Below are positions 10,364 to 19,280 of a stretch of DNA of 64,000 nucleotides, piece after piece; positions within the stretch are counted from its first letter, which is position 1, and the number at the start of each line of letters is the position of its first letter. The notes under the pieces are model-generated. The model worked only from the letters and a program-made list of their open reading frames with translations. It had not been told where the DNA came from and did no database searches. The translations under genes were made by a program, and so were the position numbers. Source of the DNA: Rhizobium sp. BG4 (lineage in GTDB: Bacteria; Pseudomonadota; Alphaproteobacteria; Rhizobiales; Rhizobiaceae). The DNA lies in NCBI RefSeq assembly GCF_016864575.1, contig NZ_CP044125.1:1054001-1118000 (forward strand), given 5' to 3'.

Positions 10364-10642
10364 GTGAAGATCGTTTGGGATGAGCCGAAGCGGTTTAGAA
10401 ATCTGGCAAAGCACGGCCTCGACTTTCGCGAGCTCGATCTCGAATTCTTTGCGGATGCTGTGATCATCGACGCGCGGGACAGACGGCTGAAGGCGATCGG
10501 CTTTGCCATCGGAGATATTCTTGCCGTGGCCTTCGCGACCTTGGGGAGCGAGGGCATTTCGATCATCTCGATGCGGCCCGCGAGCCGGAAAGAGAGGAAA
10601 CTCTATGAGCAAATCCAGGCGGATCATTCCCGCCCTCACTGA
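10364..10642 (+). CDS. brnT: Toxin BrnT (type II toxin-antitoxin)
   Basis: A 92-residue RelE-fold ribonuclease toxin that inhibits translation by cutting mRNA. The family features are WDEPKRFRNLAKHGLDF at about 5-21 and the C-terminal ISIISMRPASRKERKLYEQ. Start is GTG at 10364. It overlaps brnA by 38 bases, in toxin-first order as usual for this family. An inverted repeat upstream is a likely autoregulatory operator. Confidence 0.92.
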   Translation: MKIVWDEPKRFRNLAKHGLDFRELDLEFFADAVIIDARDRRLKAIGFAIGDILAVAFATLGSEGISIISMRPASRKERKLYEQIQADHSRPH

Positions 10643-10916
10643 CGAAGAAGAGGCGCGGATTCAGCGTGGCATCGCTGAAGACCCCGACAATCCCGAATGG
10701 ACCGAGGAAGACTTCAAGAATGCCCGGCCCTTCGCAGAGGTCTTTCCGGAGCTGGCCGAGAGCATTCGCCGGGCGCGAGGCAGGCCGGCGGTCGAGAAGC
10801 CGAAGCGGCAGATTTCGCTGCGGCTCGATCCTGACGTAATCGATGCCTTCAAGGCGACCGGCAAGGGTTGGCAGGGGCGGATCAACGAAGTCCTGAGAAA
10901 AGCTGCCAAGCTCTGA
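10605..10916 (+). CDS. brnA: Antitoxin BrnA
   Basis: A 103-residue antitoxin that binds BrnT and represses the operon. It has the BrnA pattern PEWTEEDFKNARPFAEVFPE in the middle and a C-terminal ribbon-helix-helix: KRQISLRLDPDVIDAFKATG, then KGWQGRINEVLRKAAKL. ATG 10605 lies inside brnT and is preceded by AGAGGAAACT. The pair is intact, with no sign of decay. Confidence 0.92.
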   Translation: MSKSRRIIPALTDEEEARIQRGIAEDPDNPEWTEEDFKNARPFAEVFPELAESIRRARGRPAVEKPKRQISLRLDPDVIDAFKATGKGWQGRINEVLRKAAKL

Positions 10917-10959
10917 TCCGCCTCTTGGCGAACCAGGCGCCCTCACCTATCTTCGGCTC

Positions 10960-11322
10960 ATGCGTCTCGTTGCGATCATGGCGATGATATTGGGGTGGCT
11001 GACGTTCAGCGCGTCCGCCTGGGCGGGCTGTCCGATGTGCGCGTCGATGAGCCAGCCGACCGCTTCCGTCATGCATGACATGCCCGGAATGGGCGCATCC
11101 GACCATATGGCGATGGATCATGGGCAGGACGCGGCGAAGGACCCGTGTTCGCCCGGCAATCCCGGCCATATGACGACCTGCTCCTATTGTCTGGTGACAC
11201 CGGCTGCTGTGGTGATCGCCGATGGCGGAAAGCACGTCTTCGCCTATCCGGCACCGGCTGCCGGCAGGGTGCTTGCCGATCTGCGCCCGGCACCGCAGGC
11301 CCCTCCTCCCCGCCTCGTCTGA
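10960..11322 (+). CDS. Secreted Cys/His/Met-rich small protein
   Basis: A 120-residue protein with a signal peptide (MRLVAIMAMILGWLTFSASA, cleaved near AWA-GC). The mature part is rich in possible metal ligands: CPMCASM, MHDMPGM, HMAMDHG, PCSPGNPGHMTTCSYC. This arrangement resembles small periplasmic copper-related proteins of the DUF2946 kind, but I cannot name the family with certainty. A DUF305 gene follows 67 bases later, which supports a copper or silver link. Confidence 0.7.
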   Translation: MRLVAIMAMILGWLTFSASAWAGCPMCASMSQPTASVMHDMPGMGASDHMAMDHGQDAAKDPCSPGNPGHMTTCSYCLVTPAAVVIADGGKHVFAYPAPAAGRVLADLRPAPQAPPPRLV

Positions 11323-11389
11323 CACCTCGATTACGCCTGCACGACACCGATCGTGCATTTTCTTTTGTCAGACAGAGGAAGGACCTCGC

Positions 11390-11746
11390 ATGTCTATGAA
11401 AATCATCGTCCTCATTTCCACCCTCGCTTTCGCTGCCCCGGCATTTGCCGAGGACATGCAGATGGATATGAGCAAACCGATGGGCGACCACGGCCCGTCC
11501 AGCCATGCCTTTGCCGAAGCCAATGCCAAGATGCACAAGGACATGATGGTCAAGATGACCGGCAATGCCGATGTCGATTTCGTTCGCGGCATGATCCCGC
11601 ATCACCAGGGCGCGATCGACATGGCGAAGATCGAGCTCAAATACGGCAAGGATCCCGAGATCCGCAAACTCGCCGAAGCCGTGATCAAGGCTCAGGAAGC
11701 GGAAATTGCCGAGATGAACGCATGGTTGAGTAAGAACGCCAAGTAA
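11390..11746 (+). CDS. DUF305 family periplasmic protein
   Basis: A 118-residue protein with a signal peptide ending AAPAFAED and a Met/His-rich segment MQMDMSKPMGDHGPSSH. The DUF305 core is seen in FVRGMIPHHQGAIDMAKIEL and the following helix rich in Glu and Ala. DUF305 proteins are ferritin-like helical bundles often found with copper resistance genes. GAGGAAGGACC precedes the ATG. Probably cotranscribed with the Cys/His-rich gene just upstream. Confidence 0.9.
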   Translation: MSMKIIVLISTLAFAAPAFAEDMQMDMSKPMGDHGPSSHAFAEANAKMHKDMMVKMTGNADVDFVRGMIPHHQGAIDMAKIELKYGKDPEIRKLAEAVIKAQEAEIAEMNAWLSKNAK

Positions 11747-11929
11747 TCAATCATGACTGGAGGCGCCGGTGAAAAGCTGGCGCTTCCTCATCTCAGATTG
11801 CTCGTATTTCGATACTTGATAAATTAGAGCTCTATTTTTGCGTTTTATTTACAACGACTTAGTAATGTTTTGATTACGAAATTCTAATTTCTCTAAAATA
11901 CAAACGGTCTCATCAACTTAGGAAAAGCG

Positions 11930-13234
11930 ATGAGACATCTTCTTTCGAAAGCGCGAATGCTTGCCGGCGAAACCAAGGGCAATGTCGCCATGGTTTTTGC
12001 GCTGCTGCTGGTGCCGCTGATTGCAGCGGGCGGCGCGGGGATCGATCTGGCGCGCTATGAGGCGATCCGTGTCGAACTGCAGGATGGTCTCGACCGCGGC
12101 GTGCTGGCTGCCGCGTCGCTTTCCCAGAAGGAGAAGCCCGAGGATACGCTCCGCAGCTTCATGAAGAACCTCTCCTATGCTCAGGATGTGGCCGTCAACT
12201 TCACCGAGACGAAGGGGCTGAATTCGAGGAAGATCAGCGCCAGCGCCGCCTATGTGATGGATACGACCTTCATCCATCTCGTCGGCGTGCGCCAGCTCAG
12301 CGTCGCCGCCGTCTCGACGGCGGAGGAAGCCAAGCAGAATATCGAGATGTCGCTGATGCTCGACATGTCGGGCTCGATGAACGGCAACCGCATCAAGAAC
12401 CTGAAGAAGGCCGCCCAGCAGTTCATCGATCAGGTTCTGACCGACGAGACCAAGGATTACACGACAATCACCATCGTGCCCTATGCCGGCCATGTGAATG
12501 TCGGCTCGGCCATTTTCGACAGGCTCGGCGCCAAGCGCGATCACTCCAATTCGTCCTGCATCGAGCTCAGCACGTCGGGCTTCGGCGGCAGCGTGCCGAG
12601 TTTCAAGGATGCGGCGCAGGTTCCGCATTTCACGCAGTGGAACTATGGGCGCACCGATCTGAAGCCCTGGTGGTGCCCGGTGGAATCGACGGCGATCACC
12701 TATTTCTCCAACGATGCTACCTACCTGAAGAACCGCATCACGCAGCTCGAACTGCATGACGGCACCGGCACGCAGAATGCGATGCAATGGGGCTACATGC
12801 TGCTGAACCCGGCCGCGAAGACCATCGTCAACGCGGCGGTCGATGCCAAGCTGATGGATGCGAAATTCGCCAACCGTCCGGCGGCCTTCGGCGATCCCGA
12901 TACGATGAAGGTCATCGTGCTCATGACCGACGGCGCGATCACCGAACAGTACCGGCCGAAGGATTACAGCCGCCCGGTCAGCCAAGCGCCTGACAACAAG
13001 CAGATCATCAACTCCACCGACACGGCCAAGATGCTCTCCTCGGTCTGCACGGCTGCCAAGTCGAGCGGCATCACCGTCTTCACCATCGGCTTCGAGGTGA
13101 GCGGCAATGCGACGACGCAGATGACCAACTGCGCAACCAGCCCCGGCCATTACTATCCGGCTTCGGGATCGGGCATCGGCGATGCCTTCAAGTCGATCTC
13201 GACATCCATCAAGAAGCTGAGGCTGACGCAATGA
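11930..13234 (+). CDS. TadG-like protein with von Willebrand A domain
   Basis: A 434-residue membrane-anchored protein. The N-terminal segment GNVAMVFALLLVPLIAAGGA is a TadE/TadG-type prepilin-like anchor. A VWA domain follows from about residue 138, with the metal-binding MIDAS motif DMSGSM at about 145-150 and MTDGAITE at about 332. It is the first of three overlapping genes; the next start codon overlaps its stop (ATGA). Such proteins act in Flp/Tad pilus or related envelope assembly, yet no tadABC, cpaF or flp gene is in the window. An AT-rich 180-base region upstream probably holds the promoter. Confidence 0.88.
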   Translation: MRHLLSKARMLAGETKGNVAMVFALLLVPLIAAGGAGIDLARYEAIRVELQDGLDRGVLAAASLSQKEKPEDTLRSFMKNLSYAQDVAVNFTETKGLNSRKISASAAYVMDTTFIHLVGVRQLSVAAVSTAEEAKQNIEMSLMLDMSGSMNGNRIKNLKKAAQQFIDQVLTDETKDYTTITIVPYAGHVNVGSAIFDRLGAKRDHSNSSCIELSTSGFGGSVPSFKDAAQVPHFTQWNYGRTDLKPWWCPVESTAITYFSNDATYLKNRITQLELHDGTGTQNAMQWGYMLLNPAAKTIVNAAVDAKLMDAKFANRPAAFGDPDTMKVIVLMTDGAITEQYRPKDYSRPVSQAPDNKQIINSTDTAKMLSSVCTAAKSSGITVFTIGFEVSGNATTQMTNCATSPGHYYPASGSGIGDAFKSISTSIKKLRLTQ

Positions 13235-13749
13235 CCGGCATTCTCAAGCGCCTCAGGCGAGACCGCGCCGGGGCTGCGGGTATCGAATTCGCCATCCTCG
13301 CGCCGATCGTCTTCTCGCTTGTCTTTTCCACCTTCGAGGCAGGGTGGATCATGACGCAATCGATCATGCTCGATCGCGCCGTTAGCCGCGGGTCGCGTGC
13401 GCTGCAGGTGGCCGGCTCGAACTTCACCTATGACGATTTCAAGAAGAAGGTTTGCGACGAGGCGATCATCCTGACGAACTGCATCAAGTCGATCCGCATC
13501 GAATTCACGCCGATCAGCAAGTCGACCGACTTTCCGACATCGGAAACCTCCTGTGTCGATCGCAGCGTCAATATCGATCCGGTGACGACCTATACCGGCG
13601 GCCAGCGCTCGCAGATCGTCTTTGCCCGCGCCTGCTATGTGGTCGATCCGCTGGTGCCGGGGCTGGGTTACGGGCTGGCGCTGCCCAAAGACAGTACCGG
13701 CGGCGTGCGCCTGACCTCACGCTTTGCCTTCGTGAACGAGCCAGGCTGA
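13231..13749 (+). CDS. TadE-like pilus assembly protein
   Basis: A 172-residue protein with the TadE signature GAAGIEFAILAPIVFSLVFS at about residues 12-31, a single N-terminal membrane anchor, then a periplasmic domain with five cysteines that may form disulfides. It overlaps the VWA gene before it by four bases and the next gene by one (TGATG), so the three are translated together. Role in pilus or surface assembly inferred from family. Confidence 0.85.
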   Translation: MTGILKRLRRDRAGAAGIEFAILAPIVFSLVFSTFEAGWIMTQSIMLDRAVSRGSRALQVAGSNFTYDDFKKKVCDEAIILTNCIKSIRIEFTPISKSTDFPTSETSCVDRSVNIDPVTTYTGGQRSQIVFARACYVVDPLVPGLGYGLALPKDSTGGVRLTSRFAFVNEPG

Positions 13750-14273
13750 TGATCCGCATTCTGAAAGAGTTTCTGAAAAGCCGCTCGGGCGCCTCGGCGA
13801 TCGAGTTTTCCTTCGTCGCGCCCGTGATGATCTTCTTCTTCATCGCCAGCGTCGCCGTCTTCGACATGTTCCGCACCTACCAGAACATCGTCGAAGCCAA
13901 TGGTGTGGTGGCGGATGTGATCTCCAGGCAGACGTCGATCGACGCCACCTTCGTTTCCAACATCTACGGCGTCTTCACCAATCTGCAGCAAAACAGCACC
14001 GCGCCGAGCGCGCTCAGGATCTCGAGCATCAAGAAAACTGGTGGGATCTACAAGCTCGACTGGAAAAAGGAGAGCGGCACGGTCAGCCTGCTGAAGGCGC
14101 AGGTGCTCGACAGTTCGACGCTGCCGCAAATCACCGATGGCGATTCCGTCATCTATGTCGAGGGCGCCACGACCTACACGATGCTCTCCAGCATCCTCGG
14201 CTTCGGCCAGATGACATTCGCCGAGCGCGCCTTCACGCGGCCGCGCTTCATCAGCGCGGTCGCGTTCAACTGA
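13749..14273 (+). CDS. TadE-like pilus assembly protein, second copy
   Basis: A 174-residue protein with the TadE-like anchor GASAIEFSFVAPVMIFFFIA at about residues 14-33 and a periplasmic domain lacking the cysteines of its neighbour. Last gene of the VWA-TadE-TadE set, joined by a TGATG overlap. By order it may play the TadF role beside TadE and TadG. Confidence 0.83.
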   Translation: MIRILKEFLKSRSGASAIEFSFVAPVMIFFFIASVAVFDMFRTYQNIVEANGVVADVISRQTSIDATFVSNIYGVFTNLQQNSTAPSALRISSIKKTGGIYKLDWKKESGTVSLLKAQVLDSSTLPQITDGDSVIYVEGATTYTMLSSILGFGQMTFAERAFTRPRFISAVAFN

Positions 14274-14304
14274 GGCGCCGGGCGGGCCGGCGCCTTGTCT
14301 GTTC

Positions 14305-15354
14305 TCAGGCCTTCGGTTCAAAGGGTTCCGGGCGGCGCGCGGCACCTTGGCGGGCAAGCATCCAGCCAGGATATTCCGGCGCCAAGGCGCTGACGTCATC
14401 CAGCTTCTTCATATCGTCGGCATCGAGCTTCAGCTGCGTGGCAGCGAGGTTCTGGTCGAGTTGCTCGATGCGCTTGGCGCCGATGATGACCGACGTGACG
14501 AAGGGCTTGGCGAGCACATAGGCGAGCGCCACGGTCGCGACACTCGATCCATGCTTTTCGGCGACTTCGCGCATCACCGCGACGCATTCCCATGCCTTGT
14601 CCTTGTCGACGGGCGGGAAGTCGAAATTGGCGCGGCGTCCCTCGCCATTGCCGGGTGCGCCCGGGCCATACTTGCCGGAGAGCAGACCGCCGGCCAGAGG
14701 CGACCAGACCATCAGGCCGAGCTTTTCCTCGTTCATCAGCGGCACGATCTCGCGCTCGAGATCACGCCCGGCGATCGAATAGTAAGCCTGGATGGTTTCG
14801 AAGCGGGCGAAGCCGCGGCGTTCGGAGACGCCGAGAGCCTTGGCGACGCGCCAGGCCTGCCAGTTGGAGACGCCGACGTAGCGCACCTTGCCCTGGGAAA
14901 CGAGATCGTCGAAGGCGCGCAGCGTTTCGTCGATCGGCGTCACTGTATCGGTCGCATGGATCTGGTAGAGATCGATATGATCGGTCTGCAGACGCTTCAG
15001 GCTGGCTTCGACCGAATCCATGATGTGACCGCGCGAGGCGCCGCGATCATTCGGCTTGTCGCCCATGACGCTGTAGACCTTGGTGGCGATGACCACGTCC
15101 TTGCGGGGAACGTTGAGGTTCTTCAACGCCTGCCCGAGAAGCCTTTCGGATTCGCCGAAGGAATAGACGTCGGCCGTGTCGATGAAGTTGACACCGGCTG
15201 CCAGCGAGCGCTCGACGATCTTGTCGGCGGCGGCCTGATCGACATCGGCGATGGCGCCCCAGAAGTTGCCATCATGCGCTTCGCCGAAGGTCATCGTGCC
15301 CAGGCAGATCTCCGAGACGAAGAGGCCCGTATTTCCAAGCTGATTGTATTTCAT
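14305..15354 (-). CDS. Aldo/keto reductase
   Basis: A 349-residue NADPH-dependent oxidoreductase of the AKR superfamily, cytosolic. Start MKYNQLGNTGLFVSEICLGT; the catalytic Asp-Tyr pair is in FIDTADVYSFGESERLLG, the Lys in VVIATKVYS, the His in IDLYQIHATDT; the cofactor site is near VTSVIIGAKRIEQLDQNL. ATG 15354 has AAGGAAATTTCCTC before it. Substrate unknown; the sequence resembles general stress AKRs of the YajO/Tas group. Confidence 0.92.
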   Translation of the reverse strand: MKYNQLGNTGLFVSEICLGTMTFGEAHDGNFWGAIADVDQAAADKIVERSLAAGVNFIDTADVYSFGESERLLGQALKNLNVPRKDVVIATKVYSVMGDKPNDRGASRGHIMDSVEASLKRLQTDHIDLYQIHATDTVTPIDETLRAFDDLVSQGKVRYVGVSNWQAWRVAKALGVSERRGFARFETIQAYYSIAGRDLEREIVPLMNEEKLGLMVWSPLAGGLLSGKYGPGAPGNGEGRRANFDFPPVDKDKAWECVAVMREVAEKHGSSVATVALAYVLAKPFVTSVIIGAKRIEQLDQNLAATQLKLDADDMKKLDDVSALAPEYPGWMLARQGAARRPEPFEPKA

Positions 15355-15595
15355 GAGGAAATTTCCTTGTGACTGCCACAGGCGGGGGTGCCTGCGGGCT
15401 GCGGAATGCAATGTTTTTGATTATTGGCCTGCGGAACAGGCACAGCCGGGGCTGGCTGCTGATGAGGCATGATGTACGTAAGTGCGTGTTTCGGCTTTTC
15501 AACGGCATGCGGCAACCTGACCGGCAAAAAACAAAGCCCTTGTCTCGGCGGCCGGCGCCGATAGATTCGCCTTGAGGGAATTGCAGGAGCATCCG

Positions 15596-16300
15596 ATGAG
15601 CAAGCACGCGCTGACGACGATCGGCTTCGATGCTGATGACACGCTCTGGCAGAACGAGCAATATTACCGGCTGACCGAAGCGCAGTTCACCGAGCTGCTC
15701 TCCGATTTCGCCGAGGGGCCGAAGATATCCGAGCGGCTGCTGGAGGCCGAGAAGCGCAACCTTGCGCATTACGGCTTCGGCATCAAAGGCTTCACGCTGT
15801 CGATGATCGAGACGGCAATCGAGATCACCGAGGGCAAGGTGCCGGCGAGCGTGATCGCGCAGATCCTCGATACCGGCCGCGATCTGCTCTCGCATCCGGT
15901 CGAGACCATGCCGCATGTGCAGGAAACGCTGGAGATGCTGGCCGGCAACTATCTGCTGGTGCTGATCACCAAGGGCGATCTCTTCGACCAGGAGCGCAAG
16001 CTGGCGCAATCGGGGCTCGGGGATTTCTTCGACGCCGTGGAAATCGTCTCCGACAAAACGGCGGTCACCTACCGGCGGATCTTTTCCAAGGTCGGCGATG
16101 GGCCGGAGCGGGCGATGATGGTCGGCAATTCGCTGAAATCGGATATCGTGCCGGCGATTGCCGCCGGCAGCTACGGCGTCTTCGTGCCGCACGAGCTCAC
16201 CTGGGTGCTGGAGCATATTGACGAGCCATCCGATGCACCCCGTTTCCGCAAGATCCCGCATCTCGGCGAGTTGCGGGACCTGCTGGATGGGCTCGGCTAA
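15596..16300 (+). CDS. HAD family hydrolase
   Basis: A 234-residue haloacid-dehalogenase-superfamily phosphatase. Motif I is DADDTLW with the nucleophile Asp12 and acid/base Asp14 (an Asp where most members have Gly). Motif II is LVLITKGD, motif III the Lys of SDKTAVTY, and motif IV GNSLKSDI. An alpha-helical cap lies between motifs I and II. GCAGGAG precedes the ATG. Substrate cannot be told from sequence. Confidence 0.88.
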   Translation: MSKHALTTIGFDADDTLWQNEQYYRLTEAQFTELLSDFAEGPKISERLLEAEKRNLAHYGFGIKGFTLSMIETAIEITEGKVPASVIAQILDTGRDLLSHPVETMPHVQETLEMLAGNYLLVLITKGDLFDQERKLAQSGLGDFFDAVEIVSDKTAVTYRRIFSKVGDGPERAMMVGNSLKSDIVPAIAAGSYGVFVPHELTWVLEHIDEPSDAPRFRKIPHLGELRDLLDGLG

Positions 16301-16303
16301 GCC

Positions 16304-16807
16304 TTACTCTTCTTCGCCCGCGTCGGATTTCGGCGGGAACAGCGTCGGACGCTGCGGCGTCTCCGGCTTTGCGGCGGGCGGCGCCGTGCCCGGAGCCTGC
16401 GGCTCGATCATCAGCGTATAGGGGGCGCCGAGACCGCGGCGCGGCGAGACCTTGGAATAATAGGGCCTGAGCAGCCAGGTCGTATCGTCCTTGACGACGG
16501 TATCGAGCGCCGATCCATCCTCATCCGTGCCGAAGAAGGCCTCGTCATCGGCTTTCGACAGATCGAAGATGGCGAGAAAGGCGAATTGGCTGCGGGTCTC
16601 GAAGCTGATCTTCACGTGCTGGCCGGCCTTGACCGGCAGCGTGAAGACGTGGCTGTTGCCGAACTTCGTCCAGCCCTTGATCTGCATGGTCACGGCGGGG
16701 AACTGAAGCTTTTCCAGCTTCTCGCCGGGATCGAGCTGCGGCGCCTGCGCCAGGGCAGGCGCTGCGGCAAAGGCGATCAGAACGGCTGTCGCAAGCAATT
16801 TCCTCAT
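16304..16807 (-). CDS. Secreted protein of unknown function
   Basis: A 167-residue protein with a clear signal peptide (MRKLLATAVLIAFAAAPALA) and a likely periplasmic beta-rich domain (FPAVTMQIKGWTKFGNSHVF, then LPVKAGQHVKISFETRSQ), ending in a Pro/Glu-rich tail. The layout recalls periplasmic lysozyme-inhibitor-like or pre-peptidase domains, but I cannot assign one. Its start overlaps the tag stop codon (ATGA), so it is cotranscribed with tag, with no obvious functional tie. Confidence 0.75.
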   Translation of the reverse strand: MRKLLATAVLIAFAAAPALAQAPQLDPGEKLEKLQFPAVTMQIKGWTKFGNSHVFTLPVKAGQHVKISFETRSQFAFLAIFDLSKADDEAFFGTDEDGSALDTVVKDDTTWLLRPYYSKVSPRRGLGAPYTLMIEPQAPGTAPPAAKPETPQRPTLFPPKSDAGEEE

Positions 16808-17433
16808 GGACGTACCAGTGCTTTCCGCATGGATTCAACTTCGGAGCGGCAGAAGCAGCCCTCGACGTGATCATTAACAAGACCCATGGCCTGCATGAAG
16901 GCATAAACTGTCGTCGGGCCGACAAAGGTCCAGCCGCGCTTCTTCAAATCCTTGGAGATACGCACCGAAACCGGCGTCGTCGGATTGGCGGCGATATAGG
17001 CGCGGTTGACTGCGCCGGGGCGGTCGGCAGCACCCGGCTCGAAGCTCCAGAAATAGCGGGCGAGCGAGCCGAATTCCTTTTTGAGCTCGATGGCGCGTTT
17101 CGCATTGTTGATCGTTGAGACGATCTTGCCGCGATGGCGGATGATGCCGGCATCGGCGACGCAGTGCTCGATATCCGCATCGTCGAACAGCGCGACCTTT
17201 TCGAAATCGAAGCCGGCGAAGGCAGCGCGAAAATTCTCGCGCTTGCGCAGGATCGTCAGCCAGGACAGACCGGACTGGAAACCTTCGAGGCAGATCTTTT
17301 CGAAGAGGCGGATATCATCGGTGACGGGCCGCCCCCACTCCTCGTCGTGGTAGCGCATGTAGTCGGGAAGGTTGGCATGCCAGTGGCACCGGCTCTTTCC
17401 GTCATCGCCGGTAATCGTGCCCGTATCGCTCAT
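16804..17433 (-). CDS. tag: DNA-3-methyladenine glycosylase I
   Basis: Base-excision repair enzyme removing 3-methyladenine; 209 residues. Typical Tag segments are CHWHANLPDYMRYHDEEWGR at about 16-35, LFEKICLEGFQSGLSWLTIL, and the C-terminal DHVEGCFCR. The Cys, His and Cys ligands of the structural zinc (early C-H-W and late H/C-x-C) are all present. Overlaps the downstream secreted-protein gene by four bases. Confidence 0.95.
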   Translation of the reverse strand: MSDTGTITGDDGKSRCHWHANLPDYMRYHDEEWGRPVTDDIRLFEKICLEGFQSGLSWLTILRKRENFRAAFAGFDFEKVALFDDADIEHCVADAGIIRHRGKIVSTINNAKRAIELKKEFGSLARYFWSFEPGAADRPGAVNRAYIAANPTTPVSVRISKDLKKRGWTFVGPTTVYAFMQAMGLVNDHVEGCFCRSEVESMRKALVRP

Positions 17434-17644
17434 GCTTCCCCACTGATTTTACGCTTCAATTGCGGCTTTACCATTTAGAAACCCCGTTTCCAAACCGGAT
17501 AGTAACCCTGACGAAAAGTTTATCCGGTGCTTCGCAGTTTAATGAATCGATCTTTACCATTCGCTGGCCGGAGCGGTGGCAGCATCCCGGCAGGCGGAAA
17601 TGCCCGCCCCAGCATTTTCGGTCATTTGTAGAGAGTTCCGTCCG

Positions 17645-18400
17645 ATGATGAAATCCGTTTTGATTACAGCCGGCCTGATCGGCCTGCTGACCTCGCCCGC
17701 GCTTGGCGACGACCGCTATGCGAGCCGCCCGCCCGTCGTTCTCAGCCCCGACCTGACGGCGCCCTGGATCAACCAGCTCGGCGGCCCCAACGTGCGCCCG
17801 GTCGTCTATCAGCGCCCGGTCATCCGCCAGCAGCCGCGCGGGCTGTTCCAGTATCAGCCGCGCGTGATGCGCCAGGCTCCGGCCACCGTGCAGCAGGCTG
17901 CCGTCGTGCGCCCGGATGGAATTCCGGTGATCCGCGAGCGGTTCGACCCGCAGTTCCTGCCGCAGATGGTCGACTACGACACCAAGGAACGGCCGGGTAC
18001 GATCGTCATCGATACCAACAACCGCTTCCTCTACCTCGTCATGGCAAACGGCAAGGCGCGCCGCTACGGCGTGGGCGTCGGCAAGCCCGGCTTCGAATGG
18101 GCCGGCGAGCACAAGATCACCCGCAAGGCCGAGTGGCCGGACTGGACGCCGCCTTCCGAAATGGTCAGCCGCGAAGCCGCCAAGGGCCATTACCTGCCCG
18201 CCCGCATGGATGGCGGCCCGGAAAATCCGCTCGGCGCCCGCGCCATGTATCTCGGCTCGACGCTTTACCGCATCCACGGCACCAATGCGCCCTGGACGAT
18301 CGGCAGCGCCGTCTCCTCCGGCTGCATCCGGATGCGCAACGAGGACGTGACTGACCTTTACGAGCGCGTCAACGTCGGCACCCGCGTCATTGTGATCTGA
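17645..18400 (+). CDS. L,D-transpeptidase (YkuD domain)
   Basis: A 251-residue periplasmic enzyme that makes or remodels 3-3 cross-links, or attaches proteins, in peptidoglycan. Signal peptide at the N-terminus (SVLITAGLIGLLTSPALG), a Gln/Pro/Arg-rich linker, then the YkuD domain with YRIHGTNAPWTIG and the catalytic SSGCIRMRN. Two ATG codons in a row at 17645 and 17648; GAGAGTTCCG precedes. The next gene is a shorter paralogue sharing the same domain, giving a tandem pair. Confidence 0.9.
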   Translation: MMKSVLITAGLIGLLTSPALGDDRYASRPPVVLSPDLTAPWINQLGGPNVRPVVYQRPVIRQQPRGLFQYQPRVMRQAPATVQQAAVVRPDGIPVIRERFDPQFLPQMVDYDTKERPGTIVIDTNNRFLYLVMANGKARRYGVGVGKPGFEWAGEHKITRKAEWPDWTPPSEMVSREAAKGHYLPARMDGGPENPLGARAMYLGSTLYRIHGTNAPWTIGSAVSSGCIRMRNEDVTDLYERVNVGTRVIVI

Positions 18401-18536
18401 AGCCCGCAAGGCTGCGGCGGGCCGTTGCAAGAACGGCGCGCCGCAGCACAAAAAACCGGCGCAAACCCCTCTCAAGCTTGAAATCCAGGGCAAATTGGCT
18501 AGCTTGGCCGTGATCCTGAATAGAGGGGAATAGAGA

Positions 18537-19208
18537 ATGAAGCATATTGTCCGGCTTGCGGCTGCCTGTGCGATCGCATTCGCCAGCACGTTGAGCCTTG
18601 CCCATGCCGAGCCTCAGCTGACCGCAACCGACGCCGTGCGCGGCGTCAAGCAGGTTAAGACGGTCAAGCCGCAGTTCAAGAAGCGCGTCGTACGCCTCGT
18701 CACCGATGAAGCCCCCGGCACCGTCATCGTCGATACGACGAACAAGTATCTTTACCTCGTCGAAGGCAACAACCGCGCCACCCGCTACGGCATCGGCGTC
18801 GGCCGCGAAGGCTTCGGCTGGTCCGGCGTCGTGAAGGTCGGCCGCAAGGCTGAATGGCCGGGCTGGACCCCGCCTCCGGAGATGCGCGCTCGCGAAGCCA
18901 AGGCCGGCCACAAGCTGCCCGCCTTCCAGCCCGGCGGCCCGGACAATCCGCTCGGCGCCCGCGCCATGTATCTCTACCAGGGCGGCCGCGACACGGCTTT
19001 CCGCATCCACGGCACCAACCAGCCCTGGACGATCGGCCTGAACCTGTCTTCCGGCTGCATCCGCATGGTCAATAACGACGTGCAGGATCTTTACGAGCGC
19101 GTGCCCGTCGGCACCAAGGTCATCGTCGTCGGCCCCGGCAACAAGCAGGGCAACGTCGCCTTCCAGGACCGCGGCATCGACGTGCTCAGGACGCTGTTTG
19201 GCGGTTGA
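18537..19208 (+). CDS. L,D-transpeptidase (YkuD domain), paralogue
   Basis: A 223-residue periplasmic transpeptidase with a signal peptide ending LSLAHAEP. The YkuD domain shows PGTVIVDTTNKYLYLVE, FRIHGTNQPWTIG and the catalytic SSGCIRMVN. It is clearly related to the gene before it (same spacing, WPGWTPPPEM against WPDWTPPSEM), pointing to tandem duplication, but lacks the Gln/Pro-rich linker. It has its own start region and a terminator after it. Confidence 0.9.
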   Translation: MKHIVRLAAACAIAFASTLSLAHAEPQLTATDAVRGVKQVKTVKPQFKKRVVRLVTDEAPGTVIVDTTNKYLYLVEGNNRATRYGIGVGREGFGWSGVVKVGRKAEWPGWTPPPEMRAREAKAGHKLPAFQPGGPDNPLGARAMYLYQGGRDTAFRIHGTNQPWTIGLNLSSGCIRMVNNDVQDLYERVPVGTKVIVVGPGNKQGNVAFQDRGIDVLRTLFGG

Positions 19209-19235
19209 GATTTGTTAGGTCGATGGAATTGAAGA

Positions 19236-19259
19236 GGGCGCTTTCGGGGCGCCCTTTTT
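19236..19259 (+). terminator. Rho-independent terminator after L,D-transpeptidase gene
   Basis: GGGCGC-TTTCGGG-GCGCCC followed by five T residues, 28 bases after the stop codon. Confidence 0.88.
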
Positions 19260-19280
19260 GTTTCGTTGGTGCTGCGGCGT

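Noticed and set aside
15355..15595. Small plus-strand frame between the aldo/keto reductase and HAD genes
   Set aside because: No ribosome binding site and composition unlike a protein; the region is probably just two promoters.
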